Shown: positions 1 through 7,816 of the stretch, piece by piece | How positions within the stretch are numbered: position 1 is the first letter of the stretch | Layout: every line of letters starts with the position of its first letter | Assembly (NCBI RefSeq): GCF_004214935.1 | Contig: NZ_SFCC01000022.1 | Location: forward strand, 62,001-126,000 | Reading direction: 5' to 3' | Origin: Amycolatopsis suaedae | GTDB taxonomy: Bacteria; Actinomycetota; Actinomycetes; Mycobacteriales; Pseudonocardiaceae | DNA length: 64,000 nucleotides | Notes under the pieces: model-generated | Databases searched by the model: none | Told to the model about the DNA's origin: nothing | The model's input: only the letters and a program-made list of their open reading frames with translations | Made by a program: the position numbers and the translations under genes

Positions 1-34
1 GGACGATGGCGTCGTCGATCAGCAGGTCCAGCAC
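1..34 (-). CDS. Possible 5' end of a minus-strand gene cut by the window edge
   Basis: On the minus strand a GTG at 34 follows an AAGGG ribosome-binding-like stretch about 7 bases upstream. It opens a frame reading V-L-D-L-L-I-D-D-A-I-V to the window edge without a stop. Eleven codons are too few to recognise a family, so the call rests only on the start context and divergence from the next gene. Confidence 0.3.
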   Translation of the reverse strand, partial: MLDLLIDDAIV

Positions 35-91
35 CGGCAGCCCTTTCGCTCGTGTCGCACTACGGTGACAGGCATGACCGGGGGCGACGTG

Positions 92-697
92 ATGACCTTC
101 GCCACACAGGAACGCGGCGACTTCGCGGACTTCCTGGACACGCTGACGCCGCGGCAGTGGGAGGCGCAGAGCCTCTGCGCCGGCTGGACGGTCCGTCAGG
201 TGGTCGCCCACGTGATCAGCTATGACGAGCTGACCTTGCCGAACGTGGTCAGGCGGATCGTCCGGGGCAGGTTCACCCTGGGCAGGATCAACGACATCGG
301 GATGCGGGAGTACGACCGGGACCCCGGCGAGCTGATCACGCTCCTGCGTGCCCACCAGCGGCCGCGCGGGCTCACCGCCGGGTTCGGCGGCATGATCGGG
401 CTGCTCGACGCGACGATCCACCAGCAGGACATCCGCCGGCCACTCGGCCTGCCCCGCGAGATCCCGGCCGACCGCCTCCGGACCGCGTTGCGGCTGGTGC
501 TGCGCGCGCCACCCGTTCGCGCCTACCCACGGGCGCGCGGTCTCACCCTCGTCGCGGAGGACGTGGACTGGAGGTGGGGCTCCGGCCCTGAGGTGCGCGG
601 TCCCGGCGAGGCTGTGCTGATGGCCGTCGCCGGCCGCGGTCACGCACTCGACGAGCTGTCAGGCCCCGGCAAGGACGTGCTGGCGCGACGCCTCTGA
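92..697 (+). CDS. Maleylpyruvate isomerase family mycothiol-dependent protein
   Basis: About 201 residues, normal for the family. The N-terminus carries the typical DinB-like helix with L-C-A-G-W-T-V-R and the metal-ligand-type His of VVAHV, followed by helical segments and a C-terminal sterol-carrier-like part ending in LSGPGKDVL. Relatives are cytosolic, metal- and mycothiol-dependent transferases or isomerases; the substrate here is unknown. In-frame GTG at 65 and ATG at 74 are alternatives. I chose ATG 92 because a GGGGG run sits about 8 bases upstream and homologues begin near this point. The 3' end overlaps the convergent uvrA-like gene by 39 bases. Confidence 0.8.
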   Translation: MTFATQERGDFADFLDTLTPRQWEAQSLCAGWTVRQVVAHVISYDELTLPNVVRRIVRGRFTLGRINDIGMREYDRDPGELITLLRAHQRPRGLTAGFGGMIGLLDATIHQQDIRRPLGLPREIPADRLRTALRLVLRAPPVRAYPRARGLTLVAEDVDWRWGSGPEVRGPGEAVLMAVAGRGHALDELSGPGKDVLARRL

Positions 698-2881
698 CCT
701 CGCGCGCAGGTGCCGCCCGGTGGGGGTGTCGGCTTCGGCGAGTGCGGCGGGCGGCCCGGTGAACAGCACCCGGCCGCCGTGCCGTCCCGGGCCGGGGCCG
801 AGGTCGATCACGTGATCGGCGCGGCGCACCACGTCGAGGTCGTGCTCGATCACCACGACCGTCGCTCCACCGTCGACGAGCCGGTCGAACAGCCGCACCA
901 GCTCGTCCACGTCCCGCGGGTGCAGGCCGGTGGTGGGTTCGTCGAATACGTACACCCCGCCGGGCTTGTCCAGCTCGGCAGCGAGTTTGAGCCGCTGCCG
1001 CTCACCGCCGGACAGCGTGGTCAGCGGCTGCCCGAGGGGCAGGTAGCCCAGCCCGACCTCGACCATCCGGGCCAGGCGGGGATCACCGAAGTGCTCCAGC
1101 GCCTCGGCGGCACTCATCCGGAACACCGTGCCGATGTCGACACCGCGGTAGGTGTGCCGCAGGGCCTCCTCGGTGAACCGGCGGCCCTCGCAACGCTCGC
1201 AGGTCGACACCATCGGGTCGAGGAACGCCAGGTCGGTGTAGATGACGCCGAGCCCGCCGCACTCGGGGCAGCCACCCTCGGCGTTGGGGCTGAACAGCCC
1301 GGGGCCGACGCCGTTCTCCGCGGCGAACTTCGCGCGCAGGGTGTCCAGCACGCCGGTGTAGGTGATCGGTGACGACCGCCGCGATCCCCGCACCGCGCGC
1401 TGGTCGATCACGACCGCGTCCGGCAGGTAGCCGTGCACGAGTGTGCTCTTGCCCGAACCGGCCACCCCGGTAACCGCGGTGAGCACGCCGGTGGGCACGT
1501 CGACGTCGATGTCGCGCAGGTTGTGCCTGCCCGCACCGCGGATCTCGATGACACCGCGGGGCGTCCGGGGTGCCCGCTTGATCGCGCCGGTACGCGGGCG
1601 CGCCGGCGGCGGGCCGGTGTAGGTCACGGTGCCGCCGTCGCGGCCAGCACCGGGCCCCAGGTCCACCACGTGGTCGGCAGCGGCGACGACGTCCTGGTCA
1701 TGCTCGACGACGAGCACGGTGTTCCCCTTGTCCCGCAACGAGAGGAGCATCGACGTCAGCTGGGCGACGTCCTGCGCGTGCAGCCCGGCGCTGGGTTCGT
1801 CGAACACGTACAGCAGGCCGGTGAGCGTGTTGCCGAGGTGGCGGACGGTCTTGACCCGCTGCGACTCACCGCCGGACAGCGTGGTGGTGGCGCGGTCCAT
1901 GCTCAGGTAGCCGAGACCGATCCCGGCGAGCCGGTCCAGCTGAGCGGCGAGCGCGGCCGCCACCGGCTCGGCGGCGCGAGTGTCCAGCCCGCGCAGCACC
2001 TCGGCGAACCGCTCTGCCTCCAGCGCCGCGCAGTCGGTGATCGTCCACCCGTCGACGGTGACCGACCGCGCCCGCTCGCTCAGCCGGGTGCCGCCGCAGT
2101 CCGGGCAGGTGCCCTGGGTGACCACGCGCCGGTAGGCCTCCCGGGTGTTGCCCTTGAGCGACTCGACGTCCTTGGGCAGCCAGATCCGCTCGAACCGCGG
2201 CAGCAGTCCCTCGTACTGCTTGGGCACCGGCGCGGCATCGGTCGGCCGCTCCACCAGCGCGTCGGCGCCGTACAGGAACACCCGCCACTGCTCGTCGGTG
2301 AACTCGCGCAGCGGCACGTCGTTGTCGAACAACTTCGACCCGGTGAACGTGCGCCACGTCCAGCCGCCCACGCCGAACGTCGGGAACCGGATGGCGCCCT
2401 CGTTGAGCGAGCGGTCCCGGTCCACGAGCTGGTCCAGATCGATCGACTTGACGGTGCCCAGCCCCTGGCAGCGGGGGCACATGCCGGCCGGGTCGTTGAA
2501 GGAGAACGCGGTCGACTCGCCGATGTGCGGCGTGCCGGCGCGGGACCACAGCAGCCGCATCAGCGACCCGATCTCGGTGATCGTCCCGACCGTGGACCGG
2601 CTGTTGCCGCCGAGCGGCTTCTGGTCCACCACCACCGACGCGGGCAGGTTCTCGACGGCATCGACGTCGGGCCTGCCGAAGCCGGGCAAGCGGTTGCGCA
2701 CGAACGCCGTGTGGGTCTGGTTGAGCTGCCGCTGGGACTCGGCGGCGATCGTGTCGAACACGAGCGAGGACTTGCCCGAGCCGGACACGCCGGTGACGAC
2801 GGTCAGCGAGCCGGCGGGGATGGCGACGTCCACCTCGCGCAGGTTGTGTTCGCGGGCGCCGGTGACGGTGATAGCAGGCAT
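659..2881 (-). CDS. UvrA-like ATP-binding protein (class II UvrA / DrrC type)
   Basis: Two ABC ATPase halves in 740 residues: Walker A GVSGSGKSS near residue 31 and GVAGSGKST in the second half, signatures TTLSGGESQRVK and TTLSGGERQRLK, and Walker B VFDEP in both. Zinc-finger cysteines are visible in CPRCQGLG, CPDCGGT, CPECGGLG and CERCEGRRF. Housekeeping UvrA is about 950 residues; this one is short, as in the UvrA2/DrrC paralogues that lack the UvrB-binding region and are linked to DNA-damage or drug tolerance. ATG 2881 gives the canonical MPAITVTGAREHNL start; the longer upstream frame runs through the operator and is not used. It is divergent from a WYL regulator across a perfect dyad. 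Confidence 0.88.
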   Translation of the reverse strand: MPAITVTGAREHNLREVDVAIPAGSLTVVTGVSGSGKSSLVFDTIAAESQRQLNQTHTAFVRNRLPGFGRPDVDAVENLPASVVVDQKPLGGNSRSTVGTITEIGSLMRLLWSRAGTPHIGESTAFSFNDPAGMCPRCQGLGTVKSIDLDQLVDRDRSLNEGAIRFPTFGVGGWTWRTFTGSKLFDNDVPLREFTDEQWRVFLYGADALVERPTDAAPVPKQYEGLLPRFERIWLPKDVESLKGNTREAYRRVVTQGTCPDCGGTRLSERARSVTVDGWTITDCAALEAERFAEVLRGLDTRAAEPVAAALAAQLDRLAGIGLGYLSMDRATTTLSGGESQRVKTVRHLGNTLTGLLYVFDEPSAGLHAQDVAQLTSMLLSLRDKGNTVLVVEHDQDVVAAADHVVDLGPGAGRDGGTVTYTGPPPARPRTGAIKRAPRTPRGVIEIRGAGRHNLRDIDVDVPTGVLTAVTGVAGSGKSTLVHGYLPDAVVIDQRAVRGSRRSSPITYTGVLDTLRAKFAAENGVGPGLFSPNAEGGCPECGGLGVIYTDLAFLDPMVSTCERCEGRRFTEEALRHTYRGVDIGTVFRMSAAEALEHFGDPRLARMVEVGLGYLPLGQPLTTLSGGERQRLKLAAELDKPGGVYVFDEPTTGLHPRDVDELVRLFDRLVDGGATVVVIEHDLDVVRRADHVIDLGPGPGRHGGRVLFTGPPAALAEADTPTGRHLRARSEASRQHVLAGA

Positions 2882-2900
2882 GCCACCGACGCTAACCCCA

Positions 2901-2925
2901 GTTGTGGACACATAATGTCCACAAC
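2901..2925. promoter_or_regulatory. Perfect 10-bp dyad operator between uvrA-like and WYL genes
   Basis: Arms GTTGTGGACA (2901-2910) and TGTCCACAAC (2916-2925) are exact inverted repeats separated by CATAA. The spacer contributes a CATAAT -10-like hexamer on the plus strand. The site lies 20 bases from both divergent starts. The natural binder is the adjacent WYL regulator (inference). Confidence 0.8.
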
Positions 2926-2945
2926 GTGTGCGACGCTGGACAGTG

Positions 2946-3890
2946 ATGAACGGACCGAGCACACGCATGCTGGAGCTGCTGTCGCTGCTGCAGACCGGCC
3001 GGTCCTGGCCGGCCCAGGAACTGGCGGACCGCCTCGGCACGACGTCCCGCACGCTGCGCCGCGACCTGGACCGGCTGCGGGAGCTGGGGTATCCGGTCGA
3101 GTCCACCCGCGGCCCCGGCGGCAGCTACCGCCTGGCCGCCGGGCGGGCGATGCCACCGCTGGTGCTCACCGACGACGAGGCCGTCGCCACGACGGTCGGG
3201 CTGCGCATGGCCGCGGCGGCATTGGCCGGCGGGGCCACCGAGGGAGCGGCCGACGGTGCGCTGGCCAAGCTGGAGCGGGTGCTGCCACCCCGGCTGCGGC
3301 GGCGGGTCTCGGCGGTGGCCGGCGCGACGGAGGCCGTCACCCGGCGTTCGGTCGACCTGACGGTGGTCGACGCCCTGGCCATGGCCGCGCACGCGCACCG
3401 GCACGTGTGCTTCGGCTACACCGACCGGGCCGGGACCGAGACGGACCGCCACGTGGAGCCGTACCGCCAAGTGCTGCTCGACCGGCACTGGTACCTACTG
3501 GCCTGGGACCTCGACCGGGCCGGCTGGCGGACCTTCCGGCTGGACCGGATCACCGGTGTCGAGGCCACGGGCAGCACGTTCACGGCACGGCCGCTGCCGG
3601 CCACCATGGTTCACCGGACGGGCGAGCCTGCCGGGCCCCGTGGAGTGATCCTGTTCGCCGCGCCGCTGGGCACGGTGTCGGCCCGGCTGCACGCCCACGC
3701 CGGCGAACTGGAGGCCGTGGACGCGACGACGTGCCGCTACACGACACCACCCGACGACTGGGAATGGCTTGCGGCGGTGATCGCGGCGGTCGGTGTCCCC
3801 TACCGCGTCGAATCCCCGCCCGGCCTGCGGGCCGCCACCCGGCGGCTGGCCCGGCACGCCGCGAACGCGGTGCCGGATCAACCGCGGTGA
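2946..3890 (+). CDS. WYL-domain transcriptional regulator (HTH_11 + WYL)
   Basis: 314 residues. The N-terminus (about residues 3-60) is a winged helix of the HTH_11 type, with SWPAQELADRLGTTSRTLRRDLDRL cut here to its key helix LGTTSRTLRRDLDRL. The middle carries the eponymous WYL triplet in HWYLLAWD with following Arg residues (FRLDRIT). A WCX-like C-terminal part follows. WYL proteins sense ligands, often nucleotides or single-stranded nucleic acid, and commonly respond to DNA damage, which fits the divergent UvrA-like gene. An upstream TTG/GTG would add six residues. ATG 2946 gives the clean MNGPSTRMLELL start and leaves the dyad operator untranslated. Autoregulation is inferred. Confidence 0.87.
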   Translation: MNGPSTRMLELLSLLQTGRSWPAQELADRLGTTSRTLRRDLDRLRELGYPVESTRGPGGSYRLAAGRAMPPLVLTDDEAVATTVGLRMAAAALAGGATEGAADGALAKLERVLPPRLRRRVSAVAGATEAVTRRSVDLTVVDALAMAAHAHRHVCFGYTDRAGTETDRHVEPYRQVLLDRHWYLLAWDLDRAGWRTFRLDRITGVEATGSTFTARPLPATMVHRTGEPAGPRGVILFAAPLGTVSARLHAHAGELEAVDATTCRYTTPPDDWEWLAAVIAAVGVPYRVESPPGLRAATRRLARHAANAVPDQPR

Positions 3891-3914
3891 GCCTCTCCGC
3901 TCCGGCATGCGGGC

Positions 3915-3945
3915 GCCGGTGCCGCCCCCCTGGGACGGCACCGGC
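3915..3945 (+). terminator. Hairpin after WYL gene
   Basis: Exact 10-bp arms GCCGGTGCCG (3915-3924) and CGGCACCGGC (3936-3945) with an 11-base C-rich loop lie 25 bases after the stop. No U-tract follows, as is usual in high-GC actinomycetes. Confidence 0.55.
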
Positions 3946-4017
3946 ACTGTCCCCACATTTCCCGTGTACCCGGTCCGCATGGCGAACCGAGCCATCACGT
4001 GAAGCGAACCCCCAGGC

Positions 4018-4146
4018 CGCTTCAGCGAAATTGTAATACACAACTTGGCGCCGACGCTACGCTGAAGCGTTATCAGCAGGTACGCGGTTACGTCCAAGTG
4101 ACGCTATGATGGAGAGCGGGTACCCGACCGGTACCAGTCGGACTGG
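4018..4146 (+). promoter_or_regulatory. Upstream region of XRE cassette with two dyads
   Basis: An inverted pair CGCTTCAGCG (4018-4027) and CGCTGAAGCG (4060-4069) encloses a locally AT-rich stretch. Closer to the gene, a TATGAT -10-like hexamer (4105-4110) is followed by the dyad CCAGTC-G-GACTGG at 4134-4146, only 12 bases before the XRE start. The last dyad is well placed for autorepression by the XRE protein (inference). Confidence 0.45.
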
Positions 4147-4158
4147 GGAGCTTCAGCC

Positions 4159-4695
4159 ATGACTCACGACCGCGATCACCCGCCTCCGCCTGGCAGCCTG
4201 AGCGCACAACTGAACCGGTTGTTCGAGGTGATGCGCCCGGCGCAAGCGCCGGAGCGCACCGTCACCAACCGCGAGGTGGTGACGGCGTGCCGCGCCGAGG
4301 GCTGGGAACTTTCCGAGTCGCACCTGAGCGAGCTGCGCCGCGGGGTCAAGCAGAACCCCACACTGCGCACCCTCAAGGCGGTCGCCTGGTTCTTCGACGT
4401 CCCCGTCGGGTACTTCACCGACGCCGCGGTCACCGCCGAGGTGGAGCGCGAACTCGCCGACCGCGAACAGCGGCTCCGGCAGCAACTCGACGAGAGCCGC
4501 CACGCCCGCGAGGAACTGCGCAACGCGGCCAGGGAACTGCAGGACGCCCTGCGTGCCTCCGGGGTCACCCGGACCGCCCACCGGGACGCGGCCGGGGACG
4601 CCCGCACCGCGCGGGAACGGGCGTCGATGATGCGGGCACTGGCCCGGGCACTGGTTGACGAGGACGACGAGGACGCCGACGGGACCTCTGCGTGA
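4159..4695 (+). CDS. XRE-family regulator with C-terminal coiled coil
   Basis: 178 residues. Residues about 12-85 form an XRE-type HTH of the kind found in actinomycete developmental or phage-like regulators, with LSESHLSELRRGVKQNP as recognition region and WFFDVPVGYF as closing helix. Residues about 92-140 are a charged Glu/Arg/Ala heptad-like stretch suggesting dimerisation by coiled coil. The stop overlaps the next start (GTGA), so translation is coupled to the XRE-ImmA/IrrE gene. It probably regulates its own cassette; the inducing signal is unknown. Confidence 0.8.
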   Translation: MTHDRDHPPPPGSLSAQLNRLFEVMRPAQAPERTVTNREVVTACRAEGWELSESHLSELRRGVKQNPTLRTLKAVAWFFDVPVGYFTDAAVTAEVERELADREQRLRQQLDESRHAREELRNAARELQDALRASGVTRTAHRDAAGDARTARERASMMRALARALVDEDDEDADGTSA

Positions 4696-5681
4696 CCGCA
4701 GGCGGGAACGGCCGGTCCGTCGCGGACCGGCTGGACTGGCTGTTCGATGTCGCCGCCGTGGAGGACCCGGCAACGGGGCGGTGGCGGCGGCACACCACCG
4801 CCGAGGCCGGAGCGGTACTCGACGGCGGTCAGGCGGCGGTGGAGCGCCTGCTCGGCGGGGCCCCCGCCGAGCCGGACCAGGCCACGGCGCTGGCCAGGTT
4901 CTTCGATGTCGATCCGGCGCTGTTCGGCACCGACCCGGCCGCGGCCGCCGAGGCCGCCGACGACCTGCTCACGCGTGCGCTGCGCCGGCGGGGCGTGCTG
5001 TCCTACGCCATCTGCCGCATGCCGGTGGTGGACCGGCGAGATCAACTGCGGCGCCTGCTGCGGCCCGAGTCATCCGAAGGGCCTACAGGCAGCCGGAGGA
5101 TGTGGCATGATGATCCGCGGTTGCCGAGGCCGAGCCACGACAGCGGGACGACAGGGATGACAGCGACACCGAGGAGCGTGGCCGATCTGCACGCACTGTG
5201 CCAGAGCCTGGTCAGCGACCTCGGGTTGAGTTCCCCCTTCGAGCCACACGAGTTGTGTCAGCGGCTTGCCGCGCACCGAGGCCGACCCATCAAGATCCGC
5301 GCGACCGATCTCGGAGCGACAACCGGGGTGGGTCACCTGGCGCCGGCGCGCAGAGTGGATCACATCCTCGTCGAACGCAACGCCCCCGCGCCGCAGCAGG
5401 CGCTGGTGATCTACCACGAGGTCATGCACCTCGTGTGCGACCACCTCGAGGTTGGCGACACCCTCACCTGCGGTCTCGGCAGCGCCGATGCCGACGCCTC
5501 CGGGGCCTACGACGACTGGCGGGAGTGGGAGGCCGAGGTCGGGGCACGGACGCTGGCCCGGCTGGGGCGTGAGCGGCCACGGCCGAACCGACTCCCGCTC
5601 GCGGCCGGCCCGGCCGAGCGCAGCATCGCCGCAGCGTTTGGATTCACGCATGGACATAGAGCTGGTAATCCGCTGGGCTAA
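4692..5681 (+). CDS. XRE-like domain fused to ImmA/IrrE metallopeptidase
   Basis: 329 residues. The first about 120 residues resemble the preceding XRE protein (RLDWLFDV and ARFFDVDPALFG align with its RLFEVM and AWFFDVPVGYF), but the recognition region has diverged. A poorly conserved linker leads to an ImmA/IrrE domain from about residue 156 with the zinc motif HEVMH at 242-246 and an acidic DDWREWEAEVGA helix. ImmA/IrrE enzymes cleave repressors, as in ICEBs1 ImmA and Deinococcus IrrE. An internal ATG at 5157 with AGGG just upstream could make the 174-residue peptidase alone. The frame is open throughout, so fusion, internal start or both are possible. The natural substrate would be the upstream XRE protein (inference). 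Confidence 0.75.
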   Translation: MTAGGNGRSVADRLDWLFDVAAVEDPATGRWRRHTTAEAGAVLDGGQAAVERLLGGAPAEPDQATALARFFDVDPALFGTDPAAAAEAADDLLTRALRRRGVLSYAICRMPVVDRRDQLRRLLRPESSEGPTGSRRMWHDDPRLPRPSHDSGTTGMTATPRSVADLHALCQSLVSDLGLSSPFEPHELCQRLAAHRGRPIKIRATDLGATTGVGHLAPARRVDHILVERNAPAPQQALVIYHEVMHLVCDHLEVGDTLTCGLGSADADASGAYDDWREWEAEVGARTLARLGRERPRPNRLPLAAGPAERSIAAAFGFTHGHRAGNPLG

Positions 5682-6840
5682 AGGCGTGGTCATCTGCGCC
5701 GTCGCGGCCTGGGAGGTGGTCCAGCTCTCCCGCCGCCGTGACGATCTCGCGCTACGGGTGCTCACGATCGGCCTCGTGCTGCTCGCGATCGCCGCCACGT
5801 TCGGGATCAAGACCCCGGTACTGGAGCCGATCAGGGAGTTCTTCGGCCACAACTGGACCCACATCATCAACGGATGCTGGATGTCCATGGCCTTCTGCTG
5901 GGCGGCCTACTTCCTGCTGGCCGACACCGACAAGCCAGAGGCCCAGCGTAAGCGCAAGGCGCTGATCGAACTCGGCGTCCTGGTGGTGGCGCTCGCCCTC
6001 ATGGTGTTCGCCCGCGAGTCCATGCCCCCCGGCCCGTGGCGCGAGAACATCCCCCTGGACCAGCGCGGGAGCTGGCAGCGCACGCTCTGGTACTGCGCGG
6101 TGAGCGGATACTCGCTGTTCGCCTGGTTCCTCGGGGTTCGCCGGGCCCTCGTGCTGCGCCGCAGGCTGCACCACCCGTGGGCACGGGCCGCGTTCTGGAT
6201 CGTCGGCGCGGGCAGCGCGGCGATGGCACTCGGCGTCAACGGGGTGTCGCTGTCGCGCCAGCTCATCCGGCTCGTCGACCCGAGCTTCGACCCGGACCTG
6301 TTCACCGTCCTGTACTCGACCGGTCAGCTGACCGGGCAGTTCGTGCTGGCACTCGGTCTCGCCCTGGCCCCGCTGGCGACGCTGTTCTACCGCGCGCGAG
6401 CCCGCCTCGACCGCGGGGTACGGGCCCGCTACAGCCGCAGGCTGCTCCCCCTGTGGCAGCGGCTGACCACCGAGTTCACCTACATCCCGCTCCGCGACGT
6501 CCACACCGGACAGAGCGGCGGCGATTTCGAGCGGATCACCACGGAGATCACCGACGGGATCAGCGAGCTGGCACGGGACTGCCCCGAGCCCGACGGCGAC
6601 ATCGCCGACCCGAAGGTGGCGGCCGCCGTCATCGCCGACGGCCTGAACCGGCGCGCCGAACGACGCGACGCGCGGTGGGCGGGCGACGAGGACACGCTGT
6701 CCGAACCCCCTTATCCGCGCCTGGAACCGGACTTTCCCGACTGGCGCAGCCGTGCCCGGTGGATGCTGGCGGTCAGTGACGAGCTGCACGAACGCGGCGT
6801 GATCGGAAAGGACGAGCATGAGCGGGTCGGCTCGGACTGA
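5650..6840 (+). CDS. MAB_1171c / DUF6545-type membrane protein
   Basis: 396 residues. The N-terminal two thirds hold about seven hydrophobic segments, from the VVICAVAAWEVV helix to FVLALGLALAPLATLFY. The cytosolic tail has the family-like LLPLWQRLTTEF segment and acidic stretches. Homologues are annotated as putative transporters without experimental function and typically accompany XRE and ImmA/IrrE genes in actinomycetes. ATG 5650 lies 32 bases inside the ImmA/IrrE reading frame, so the genes overlap and are probably co-translated. A longer frame from 5452 would be entirely inside the peptidase gene and is rejected. Confidence 0.75.
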   Translation: MDIELVIRWAKGVVICAVAAWEVVQLSRRRDDLALRVLTIGLVLLAIAATFGIKTPVLEPIREFFGHNWTHIINGCWMSMAFCWAAYFLLADTDKPEAQRKRKALIELGVLVVALALMVFARESMPPGPWRENIPLDQRGSWQRTLWYCAVSGYSLFAWFLGVRRALVLRRRLHHPWARAAFWIVGAGSAAMALGVNGVSLSRQLIRLVDPSFDPDLFTVLYSTGQLTGQFVLALGLALAPLATLFYRARARLDRGVRARYSRRLLPLWQRLTTEFTYIPLRDVHTGQSGGDFERITTEITDGISELARDCPEPDGDIADPKVAAAVIADGLNRRAERRDARWAGDEDTLSEPPYPRLEPDFPDWRSRARWMLAVSDELHERGVIGKDEHERVGSD

Positions 6841-7816
6841 CGTGCGCCTCTCGGTTCTGGACACCTCGCCGATCGTCGAGGGGTCCACGCCCCGGCGCGC
6901 GCTACGCAACACCGTCGACCTCGCCGTGCTGGCCGACGCGCTGGGCTACCACCGCTACTGGGTTCCCGAACACCACAGCATGCGGGGCGTCGCCAGCTCC
7001 GCGCCCGCGGTGCTGATCGACCACCTCGCCAACGTCACCCGGCGGCTGCGTGTCGGCGCCGGCGGGGTGCTGCTGCCCAACCACTCCCCCATGGTCGTCG
7101 CCGAGCAGTTCGGCACGCTGGAGGCGCTGCACCCCGGCCGGATCGACCTCGGCATCGGCCGGGCCCCCGGCGGTTCGAAGCAGGCCGTCGAGTTCGTCCG
7201 GCCCGAACGCGAACGCACCGCGACGCCGTACCGCCGCCAGCTGGAGGAACTGCTGGCCTACTTCGACCCGGCCGACGACGCGCCGGTCAAGGCGATCCCC
7301 GCGCTGGGCGGCAACGTTCCCCCGGTGTGGCTGCTCGGTTCCTCCGCCGACAGCGCCGGCCTGGCCGCCGATCTCGGCCTGAACTACGCGTTCGCACGGC
7401 ACCTCAACCTCGACGCCGCGGTGGACGCCACCCGCACGTTCCGCACGCGGTCGGATGCCGGGATGCTGGTCAGCGTCTCGGTGATCGCCGCGGAGGACGA
7501 CGAGCGGGCGGAGTGGCTGGCGGGCTCGACCCGGCTGAAGGTGCTCAGCCGCCTGCGGGGCAAGCGGATCCGGTTGCCCAGCCCGGAGGACGCGGCGGCC
7601 TACCCGTACACCGACGACGACCGCGCCGTCATCGCCGAACGGTCCGCCAGCGTCGTCGTGGGAAGCCCGGACACCGTGGCCAAGCACCTGCAGACGGTGC
7701 TCGACGACACCGGAACCGGCGAACTCATGGTGACCACGCCGCTGTACTACCACGAGGACCGCCGCCGCTCCTACGAGCTGATCGCCTCCGTCGCCGACCG
7801 CCTCCGGCCACGTTAG
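6818..7816 (+). CDS. LLM-class flavin-dependent oxidoreductase (MsnO8-like)
   Basis: 332 residues with a luciferase-like TIM barrel. The LSVLDTSPI start, YWVPEHHS, VGAGGVLLPNHSP and DLGIGRAPGG motifs are characteristic of the MsnO8/group 1 branch. Such enzymes use reduced FMN or F420; the substrate is unknown. The start lies 23 bases inside the membrane-protein gene, so it is the fourth member of the overlapping cassette. Its TAG stop shares bases with the convergent gene's TAA (7813-7816). Confidence 0.85.
   Translation: MSGSARTDVRLSVLDTSPIVEGSTPRRALRNTVDLAVLADALGYHRYWVPEHHSMRGVASSAPAVLIDHLANVTRRLRVGAGGVLLPNHSPMVVAEQFGTLEALHPGRIDLGIGRAPGGSKQAVEFVRPERERTATPYRRQLEELLAYFDPADDAPVKAIPALGGNVPPVWLLGSSADSAGLAADLGLNYAFARHLNLDAAVDATRTFRTRSDAGMLVSVSVIAAEDDERAEWLAGSTRLKVLSRLRGKRIRLPSPEDAAAYPYTDDDRAVIAERSASVVVGSPDTVAKHLQTVLDDTGTGELMVTTPLYYHEDRRRSYELIASVADRLRPR

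Noticed and set aside
1433..4036. 867-residue plus-strand open frame across the uvrA and WYL genes
   Set aside because: It runs antisense to UvrA motifs and through WYL in another frame; composition is Arg/Ala/Gly-rich with no domain, typical GC-rich shadow.
4159..5681. Prophage remnant suggested by XRE and ImmA/IrrE genes
   Set aside because: No integrase, excisionase, structural or attachment-like sequence is present; the genes are in an ordinary-looking operon.
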